From Psychrobacter glacincola (GTDB lineage Bacteria > Pseudomonadota > Gammaproteobacteria > Pseudomonadales > Moraxellaceae), in the NCBI RefSeq assembly GCF_904846215.1, contig NZ_CAJGZK010000027.1, positions 1-32,071 of the forward strand: a stretch of 32,071 bases of DNA. The letters run 5' to 3'. How positions within the stretch are numbered: position 1 is the stretch's first letter; each line of letters begins with the position of its first letter. Positions 24,870-29,762 of the stretch are shown piece by piece. Made by a program: the position numbers and the translations under genes. The notes beneath the pieces are model-generated. The model worked only from the letters and a program-made list of their open reading frames with translations. It was not told where the DNA came from and ran no database searches.

Positions 24870-24888
24870 TACTACTTAATGGGGAGTA
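24870..24888. promoter_or_regulatory. Candidate NarL half-sites before narK2
   Basis: TACTACT and GGGAGTA lie five bases apart in opposite orientation. The first half matches the site before narG. The GGGGAGTAGGCAGGC stretch here resembles GGGGTAGGAGGCAGGC at 20163-20178 in the narK/narX region. A shared regulator is plausible but the spacing is not the standard 7-2-7. Confidence 0.3.
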
Positions 24889-24972
24889 GGCAGGCATTTT
24901 AACGCGTTATATTATTATTAATAATCAAAATCATACAAGGGTAGTAAAACCATTTAAAAGGTGCTATTTTAT

Positions 24973-24991
24973 ATTAATGATAATTATTCTC
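24973..24991 (+). promoter_or_regulatory. Fur-box-like sequence before the yeaR-like gene
   Basis: ATTAATGATAATTATTCTC matches 15 of 19 positions of the Fur consensus GATAATGATAATCATTATC and lies 70 bp upstream of the start codon. Nitrate genes are not usual Fur targets, so it is notable but unproven. Confidence 0.4.
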
Positions 24992-25061
24992 AATTGGGCA
25001 TTGATCTTTAAGGCAGATTGAGATAAAAATCTACATTGAGTAAACTAGCCAAGGAGTTATC

Positions 25062-25487
25062 ATGAGTGCCACTACGAATACTGACAATACCACTAACACC
25101 GCTAACCCCAATCCTGTCATTCCAAGTCATTGGAAAATAAAACGTTCAACACACTTCTTCACCAAAGATAAAGTGCCTAACGCCTTATTAACCCATCACA
25201 ATACGGCGGAAGGCGTATACGGGCAAATTTGTGTCATGCAAGGGACGGTTACCTTTTATGGATTTTCAGACGAAGCAGCTACTGAGCCAGAAAAGACAGT
25301 CGTTATTAACGCCGGACAGTTTGCGGTCAGCCCGCCTCAATATTGGCATCGCGTAGAATTAAGTGATGATGCCCAATTCAATATTAACTTTTGGACAGAA
25401 GGAGATACAGGCAATAAGTCGATGTTTAATAGCTCTACTATCCACACTAAACCTATTGAAAAATTATTTGATAAGCCAACTCAATGA
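25062..25487 (+). CDS. YeaR-like DUF1971 protein
   Basis: A 141-residue small cupin-like protein. IKRSTHFFTKDKVPNALL, GVYGQICVMQGTVTFYGF, AGQFAVSPPQYWHRVEL and FNINFW match the E. coli YeaR pattern (AGQFAVFPPEKWH and FNIDFF in that protein). E. coli yeaR is induced by nitrate through NarL and by nitric oxide through NsrR. Its presence beside narXL and narK2 therefore fits a role in coping with nitrite or nitric oxide, though its activity is unknown. The first 20 residues are a T/N-rich extension absent from YeaR. It has a strong ribosome site (AAGGAG) and a Fur-like site upstream. Confidence 0.85.
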   Translation: MSATTNTDNTTNTANPNPVIPSHWKIKRSTHFFTKDKVPNALLTHHNTAEGVYGQICVMQGTVTFYGFSDEAATEPEKTVVINAGQFAVSPPQYWHRVELSDDAQFNINFWTEGDTGNKSMFNSSTIHTKPIEKLFDKPTQ

Positions 25488-25529
25488 TAAGAGTTCTACA
25501 TATTTGTATCTCACGCAGGTTGATAAAGA

Positions 25530-25686
25530 AAAGCGGGCAGTATCCGTGATGACAGTCAAGGACCTATGCAGGTAGTTTCTGGTGGTTATGGTCGCGAGCA
25601 GGTTCATTTCGTTGCGCCTAATGCCGATAGGCTATCAGATGAGCTAGACAAGTTTTTATCTTGGTTTAACACGTCATCAAATGAGC
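25530..25686 (+). pseudogene. Internal fragment of a third DUF4172-Fic gene
   Basis: About 52 codons read KAGSIRDDSQGPMQVVSGGY, then GREQVHFVAPNADRLSDELD and KFLSWFNTSSNE. They match residues about 141-193 of the first Fic protein closely at both protein and DNA level, and that copy better than the second. There is no start, and the catalytic loop is missing. Both edges end abruptly, as expected for a recombination scar. Confidence 0.85.
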
Positions 25687-25719
25687 CCCCTATGGCAGGA
25701 TAGATTGTACCAACGAGAG

Positions 25720-25870
25720 ACTATAGTGAGTTCAATATAAAAGAGTTACGCTCAGCATAGCAATATGCTGGTATAAATTTCTCTCGCTTGCTGTGCGCTT
25801 CGCACTCCAGAGGCTTCGTAAAATTTATCCCAGCAGTACTGTGTTCTTTTTAAATTGAATCGACTATAGT
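25720..25870. repeat. MITE-like 151-bp element with ACTATAGT ends
   Basis: The ends are long inverted repeats: ACTATAGTGAGTTCAATATA on the left versus ACTATAGTCGATTCAATTTA on the right read inward. Inner arms around GCATATTGCTATGC and AAATTTA also pair partly. No gene lies inside. It looks like a dispersed non-autonomous element. Confidence 0.65.
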
Positions 25871-25878
25871 GAGCTATG

Positions 25879-25909
25879 CTGTCAAATCCGTAGACATAAA
25901 CTTGGGAGA
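25879..25909. repeat. 31-bp inverted-repeat partner, copy 2
   Basis: Starts CTGTCAAATCCGTAGAC and ends AACTTGGGAGA. It is the inverted partner of 8253-8283 with about 27 of 31 matches. It directly follows the MITE-like element. Confidence 0.55.
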
Positions 25910-26088
25910 TTTTAGTTTAGATGTTTTTGAAGGTTGGTCACCATTTGGTCACCGTCGCTTTTTTGAGTAATTTTATAGAGCTTAAATACTTGTGATTATA
26001 GAGCGATACCAATAAGGGTTTTCCCCTACAGCCCATATTTTACGGACAAAAAAAGCCCCAGTCGTTAGACCGGGGCTTTCTAAATATT
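25910..26088. other. Non-coding stretch between the inverted repeat and the tRNA fragment
   Basis: No gene is visible. It contains a short direct repeat TTGGTCACC (two copies near 25934-25954) and the tRNA terminator (26048-26079). Confidence 0.4.
26048..26079 (-). terminator. Intrinsic terminator of the tRNA-Val locus
   Basis: On the minus strand AAAGCCCC and GGGGCTTT pair (8 bp), extended inward by GTC/GAC past one mismatch, with a four-base loop and a run of T after the stem. It lies ten bases after the CCA end of the tRNA fragment. Confidence 0.85.
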
Positions 26089-26139
26089 TGGTAGGCATAA
26101 GCAGACTCGAACTGCTGACCTCTACCATGTCAAGGTAGG
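26089..26139 (-). tRNA. 3' half of tRNA-Val(GAC), 5' half missing
   Basis: The minus strand shows an anticodon stem CTACC/GGTAG with loop TTGACAT (anticodon GAC), a five-base variable loop, a T arm AGCAG-TTCGAGT-CTGCT, and the acceptor 3' strand TATGCCT-A-CCA. Upstream of the anticodon stem there is no D arm or 5' acceptor strand, so this cannot be a working tRNA. This is what remains on the chromosome side when an element integrates into a tRNA gene and supplies its own 3' part elsewhere. The intact gene would lie beyond the right edge. Confidence 0.85.
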
Positions 26140-26148
26140 TCAACCAAA
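26119..26148. repeat. att-like repeat, copy 2 (tRNA junction)
   Basis: Matches 5458-5487 at 28 of 30 positions. The left 21 bases are tRNA-Val anticodon-arm sequence; the last bases (TCAACCAAA) lie outside the tRNA and are shared with copy 1. The shared non-tRNA flank implies both sites carry the same element-side arm. Confidence 0.75.
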
Positions 26149-26470
26149 ACCCATAAATGTATCTTATATTACATCCCTTTATTTATAATGCCTACAGCGA
26201 TTTTTAACTTCACGAAAACGCAAAGTTATTTAAAATCATATTAGATTTATTTCGTAAATAGGCACTATAAAATTATAGTGTTTTTACCTCCACTCCCTCC
26301 TCGGTTTTTTGAGCTAATTACCTATATTTTCTCCACTTTTTCTGTCCTTTTTACTAAAAAGGCTAGGTTTAACTCATCATTTCGGCGATGACTTTCCTTG
26401 TTTATTAAGTTTAATCTCTGCATAATATAAGGAGAATAGCCCTCTAACTTCTGCAGGTTTTGGTCTTATT
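26149..26470. other. AT-rich leader of the second fic gene
   Basis: No gene is visible. It is diverged but homologous to 6803-7083 before the first fic gene, and includes the conserved palindrome at 26273-26290. Confidence 0.45.
26273..26290. promoter_or_regulatory. Conserved palindrome upstream of fic, copy 2
   Basis: CACTATAA AA TTATAGTG is a perfect dyad with 8-bp arms, preceded by AGG and followed by TTTTTACC. Its position and flanks match the site at 6913-6928. Conservation against a diverged background suggests function as an operator or terminator. Confidence 0.55.
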
Positions 26471-27592
26471 ATGAAACACGTTACTTATATTCATGAACAC
26501 CCCAATTGGACAGATTGGCAATGGTCAGATAAAAAACTGTTGCCGCTGGTAAGCCAAGTGCGATTGCTTCAAGGTCAGCTTCTCGGAAAATTGCTGACAC
26601 TAGGATTTGATTTAAATGTTGAAGCTCAGTTAGACGCCGTTACTCTTGAAATCGTTAAAACATCTGAGATCGAAGGTGAAATTTTAAAAACAGATCAAGT
26701 AAGATCCTCTGTTGCTTGGCATTTAGGGGTTGATGACCATAATATGCCTGCAGCCTCACGAGAAATTGATGCAGTGGTTGAGATGATGCTAGATGCAACA
26801 TTCCACTATCAAAAGCCCTTATTGTTAGAAGATTTGCTCGGTTGGCATCGAGCGCTGTTCCCAGAAGGCTATAGCGGGCTTTATCGTATTAAAGTTGGCA
26901 AGCTTCGGGATGATAGTCAAGGCGCTATGCAAGTAGTTTCAGGAGGCTATGGCCGAGAGCGAGTGCATTTTGTTGCTCCTCATGCAGACAGGATTTTTGA
27001 TGAGTTGGATCTTTTTTTACAGTGGCTTAATATGCCGTCTAGCCAGCAAGATAATTTAGATTTGGTCATTAAAGCGGGTATCGCGCATTTATGGTTTGTG
27101 ACGTTGCATCCTTTCGATGATGGTAATGGACGGCTGACAAGAGCAATCACGGAGCGAATGCTAGCAAAAAGTGATGGTAGCGCTCAGCGCTTTTATAGTA
27201 TGTCCGCGCAAATTCTAAATCGGCGCAATGATTATTATAAGGTGTTGGAACGTACACAAAAAGGCGATCGCGATATTACTTTGTGGCTGGTTTGGTTTTT
27301 AGAAACGCTGAAAGACGCTTTACTTGCAGCTCAAGCGACCACCGATAAAATTATGGATAAAGCCAGCTTTTGGCAGATGCATCGACATCATGCGTTAAAT
27401 GATAGACAGATTAAGATGCTTAATAGTTTGATGAGTGACTTTTACGGCAAGTTGACCACTAAAAAATGGGCGACTATTAATAAGTGCTCGATTGATACCG
27501 CACTTCGAGATATCAATGATTTGATAGAAAAAGGAATGTTAGAGAAGTCCGCTGCTTCAGGGCGTAGTACAAATTATGAGATTGTTTTATAA
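26471..27592 (+). CDS. Fic-domain protein with N-terminal DUF4172 and C-terminal winged helix (copy 2)
   Basis: A 373-residue paralogue of the 7084-8208 product, alignable end to end without gaps over most of its length. It has the DUF4172 start YIHEHPNWTDWQWSDKKLLP, the inhibitory motif TSEIEG (T64-G69), the intact catalytic loop HPFDDGNGRLTR (H213) and the C-terminal winged helix (SIDTALRDINDLIEKGMLEK). It is therefore a class II Fic protein, predicted to AMPylate an unknown target. It is the first gene inside the tRNA-Val junction. Divergence from copy 1 is large enough (many silent and conservative changes) that the two are probably separate arrivals rather than a recent duplication. Confidence 0.9.
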   Translation: MKHVTYIHEHPNWTDWQWSDKKLLPLVSQVRLLQGQLLGKLLTLGFDLNVEAQLDAVTLEIVKTSEIEGEILKTDQVRSSVAWHLGVDDHNMPAASREIDAVVEMMLDATFHYQKPLLLEDLLGWHRALFPEGYSGLYRIKVGKLRDDSQGAMQVVSGGYGRERVHFVAPHADRIFDELDLFLQWLNMPSSQQDNLDLVIKAGIAHLWFVTLHPFDDGNGRLTRAITERMLAKSDGSAQRFYSMSAQILNRRNDYYKVLERTQKGDRDITLWLVWFLETLKDALLAAQATTDKIMDKASFWQMHRHHALNDRQIKMLNSLMSDFYGKLTTKKWATINKCSIDTALRDINDLIEKGMLEKSAASGRSTNYEIVL

Positions 27593-27627
27593 GCTTGGGC
27601 ACTGATTGACAGCTAGTCCTAGTTATA

Positions 27628-27759
27628 CCCTCCCGCAACCTTCTTGACAGCTTCAGCTTTAAATTCGGCTCTAGGAGGTAGTTTTCTTGTTTCTGGTAAG
27701 CTCCGATTAATACGCTTAGTTTACCAAGTTTACCTCTACGGTTTCTTCAGCATAGCTCA
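27628..27759 (-). mobile_element. Remnant of an IS3-like element end (copy 1)
   Basis: The minus strand starts TGAGCTATGCTGAA at 27759 and leads into an orfA-like beginning ending RAEFKAEAVKKVAGGY, typical of IS3-family OrfA N-termini, followed by a stop. The rest of the element is absent. The same end recurs at 28574-28679. Confidence 0.65.
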
Positions 27760-27970
27760 GCCCCCTTTGGTTTTTATAGTTAATCAAAACAATATACATA
27801 TTACAGTAATACTAAACCAGTGAGTACACCTGAAAACCTATCATTAGCCTATACCCAAAACATAAAACCTCTAAACGATAACTTAGCTATCATTAGACTT
27901 GTTTCTATTATTAAATGATAGTATTATCAATGAACATTAGTTATTGAGTCTAAACAATAAAGGTGGCGCT
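27760..27970. other. Non-coding region before the resolvase gene
   Basis: AT-rich, with no gene. It contains the repeated CTATCATTAG motifs listed separately. Confidence 0.4.
27838..27921. promoter_or_regulatory. Candidate resolvase (res) site
   Basis: CTATCATTAG occurs at 27838-27847 and 27887-27896 in direct orientation and, inverted with one mismatch, at 27912-27921. The last two form an inverted pair around AGACTTGTTTCTATTATT. Several spaced and inverted copies just upstream of a serine resolvase gene fit a res-type or autoregulatory site. Confidence 0.45.
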
Positions 27971-28561
27971 ATGACCGTTCGTATTTATGTAAGAGCCAGC
28001 ACTAAGGATCAAGACGCTAAGAGAGCCTTGTCTGACTTGATTAGCTTTAGCCAAAGCTATAACGTTAACCATGTTGAGTACGTTGAGCATTTCAGTGGTA
28101 CAAAGCTCGATAGGCCAGTATTAGCTAAGCTATTAAAAGACGCTGATCAAGGCGATATTCTGCTGGTTGAAAGCGTGGACAGATTAAGCAGGCTATCTCA
28201 AGATGATTTTGCAATTCTAAAGCAGCGCATCAAAGACAAGGGCTTACGATTGGTGGTGGCTGATCTACCAACCACGCATACGGTAAGTAAGGGCATGACA
28301 GGTGAGATCCTAACAGTGATTAACCATATGCTGATCGACTTATTAGCAACGATGGCAAAGCTTGATAACGACAAGCGTAGAGAGCGTATCAAGCAGGGAT
28401 TGGCTAACAGTGGCTATAAGCCCACTGGTAAGAAGCCTAATACAACGAAACACAATCGTATTAGGGAGTTAGACAGTCAAAGCAATATGACAAAAGAGGA
28501 AATCGCTAAGGCGGTTGGTGTTGGGGTAGCTACCGTTTATCGAGTGATAAGAGAAAGCTAG
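27971..28561 (+). CDS. Serine recombinase (resolvase/invertase family)
   Basis: A 196-residue site-specific recombinase. The N-terminal catalytic domain starts VRIYVRASTKDQDA with nucleophile S10, then HFSGTKLDRPVLAKLL and VESVDRLSRLSQDDFAILKQ (the conserved arginines of DRLSR). The long helix near 120 is followed by a C-terminal Hin-like helix-turn-helix (MTKEEIAKAVGVGVATVYRV). The start at 27971 has AAAGGTGG five bases before it; an upstream TTG does not. It stands alone between two IS remnants with repeated motifs upstream. Small resolvases like this come from plasmids or Tn3-type transposons, and no partner transposase is visible. Confidence 0.9.
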   Translation: MTVRIYVRASTKDQDAKRALSDLISFSQSYNVNHVEYVEHFSGTKLDRPVLAKLLKDADQGDILLVESVDRLSRLSQDDFAILKQRIKDKGLRLVVADLPTTHTVSKGMTGEILTVINHMLIDLLATMAKLDNDKRRERIKQGLANSGYKPTGKKPNTTKHNRIRELDSQSNMTKEEIAKAVGVGVATVYRVIRES

Positions 28562-28573
28562 AGCGTCCTGGGA

Positions 28574-28679
28574 TTGACCTATGCTTTAAATTCCGTACTA
28601 TAGCTTTACTTTTTCTTAGTCATGGCAAACTCCGATTAATACACCGAGTTTACTTATACGGTGTATTCAGCATAGCTCA
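28574..28679 (-). mobile_element. Remnant of an IS3-like element end (copy 2)
   Basis: The minus strand starts TGAGCTATGCTGAATACACC at 28679 and continues into ATG-ACT-AAG-AAA-AAG with an early TAA, then STEFKA and a TAG. This is a decayed OrfA start. It has the same end and orientation as 27628-27759, so the resolvase gene lies between two like-oriented ends. Confidence 0.65.
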
Positions 28680-28719
28680 ACGTACTAACTGAATATTTTC
28701 TTGGATAATCCATATGAAA

Positions 28720-29544
28720 TTAAAATGGAATAAAATCATTATTTTTGGTGTTTTTCGTTTTAACAAGAGAGACCTCTGCTTTAGTTTTTATGCTAGCCTC
28801 TAGCTTTTTGATAAAACGTATCGAAGCTGCTACATGGTTAAAAATAAGTAAGCTTTCCTCGTAGTTCAATATTGGATTATCGTGGGCAAGGCTTTTATTA
28901 TTACGTACGTCGTTGAATGCTTCCAATACAGAGATACTAGTTTTTAATATGCGATCAGTCATAGCTGACTCAAGATGTCCATCTTTACGTAGTCTTTTCA
29001 CGTACTCGCCAAAAATACTATTTAGTGGCTTATCAACGGTAATATCAATGTTATAGCGCTCAGAAGTGATACGTACAAACTTGTTTACAAAGGTGTGTAA
29101 GCGATCTAGTGCCGCTTCAGGCTGATTTTTGTCTATGGCTTCACGGACATGGTTAGCCACTATTTCAAAATCATAATCATCCGAAATTGCAGTTAAAGCA
29201 TCTAATTCAGCCACAGGTTGATCACTAAGCAGTCGCTTCGCGATATTTTGGCAGTTGGCGATTAGTAAAGAATTACTATCACCAAAACACTGCTCTTCAT
29301 TAGCGTAGTCGATTAGTCCTTCGATGACACGCCCTAAAACATGATTATTAGCCACTGTCCAGAAAGTGCGCATCCGGTTCGCTTTTGATGTGCCACCTGT
29401 CTTGTACTGCTCGTTATCAATCTCGATTCTATATTCATCGAAGAAATCACCAAAGGTGCGGTCTGAAAAGTTCAATACATATCCACTTTCCATACCAAGT
29501 AGCTTTTCTAGTTTGCGACGTTCACTTCCGCTAAGATCAGACAT
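28720..29544 (-). CDS. Abortive-infection-like protein with a C-terminal Abi_C/HEPN region
   Basis: A 274-residue cytoplasmic protein. The N-terminal part (GYVLNFSDRTFGDFF) precedes a helical middle. From about 140 it resembles the Abi_C domain: EAALDRLHTFVNKFVRITSE, then an LNxxRN-like segment, AFNDVRNNKSLAHDN. There R214 and H221 (R-x6-H) fit the catalytic motif of HEPN ribonucleases. Such proteins are linked to phage defence by shutting down infected cells. It is divergent from the MmeI-like gene, with palindromes in the shared intergenic region, as expected for a defence pair. It is possible that the two act independently. A GAGTGAG ribosome site precedes the ATG. Domain assignment is by eye. 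Confidence 0.7.
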   Translation of the reverse strand: MSDLSGSERRKLEKLLGMESGYVLNFSDRTFGDFFDEYRIEIDNEQYKTGGTSKANRMRTFWTVANNHVLGRVIEGLIDYANEEQCFGDSNSLLIANCQNIAKRLLSDQPVAELDALTAISDDYDFEIVANHVREAIDKNQPEAALDRLHTFVNKFVRITSERYNIDITVDKPLNSIFGEYVKRLRKDGHLESAMTDRILKTSISVLEAFNDVRNNKSLAHDNPILNYEESLLIFNHVAASIRFIKKLEASIKTKAEVSLVKTKNTKNNDFIPF

Positions 29545-29590
29545 TTTCTCACTCTAATTTCATATTTTAAGTATTGTAGTATAGTATCAA

Positions 29591-29606
29591 TCTAACAAAA
29601 GTTAGA
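29591..29606. promoter_or_regulatory. Palindrome in the abi/RM divergent promoter region
   Basis: TCTAAC AAAA GTTAGA is a perfect dyad 47 bp upstream of the abi start. It may be an operator for the divergent pair. The copy of AATAGCTTTG at 29629-29638 recurs at 29731-29740. Confidence 0.4.
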
Positions 29607-29730
29607 TAGTATTTTGAGGTATAGCTATAATAGCTTTGCAGAACTAACTGATGAACCTAAATCTACTGAAAATCCTCATAAGCTTAATGTCTAATTCATC
29701 AATGGTGTCTTAAAAAACAAAGATTATAAA

Positions 29731-29748
29731 AATAGCTTTGAAGCTATT
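29731..29748. promoter_or_regulatory. Palindrome directly before the restriction-modification gene
   Basis: AATAGCTT TG AAGCTATT has perfect 8-bp arms and ends 14 bases before the GTG start, overlapping the approach to the ribosome site AAAGGA. It could be an operator or a translational hairpin. Confidence 0.4.
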
Positions 29749-29762
29749 ACAAAGGAAACAAA

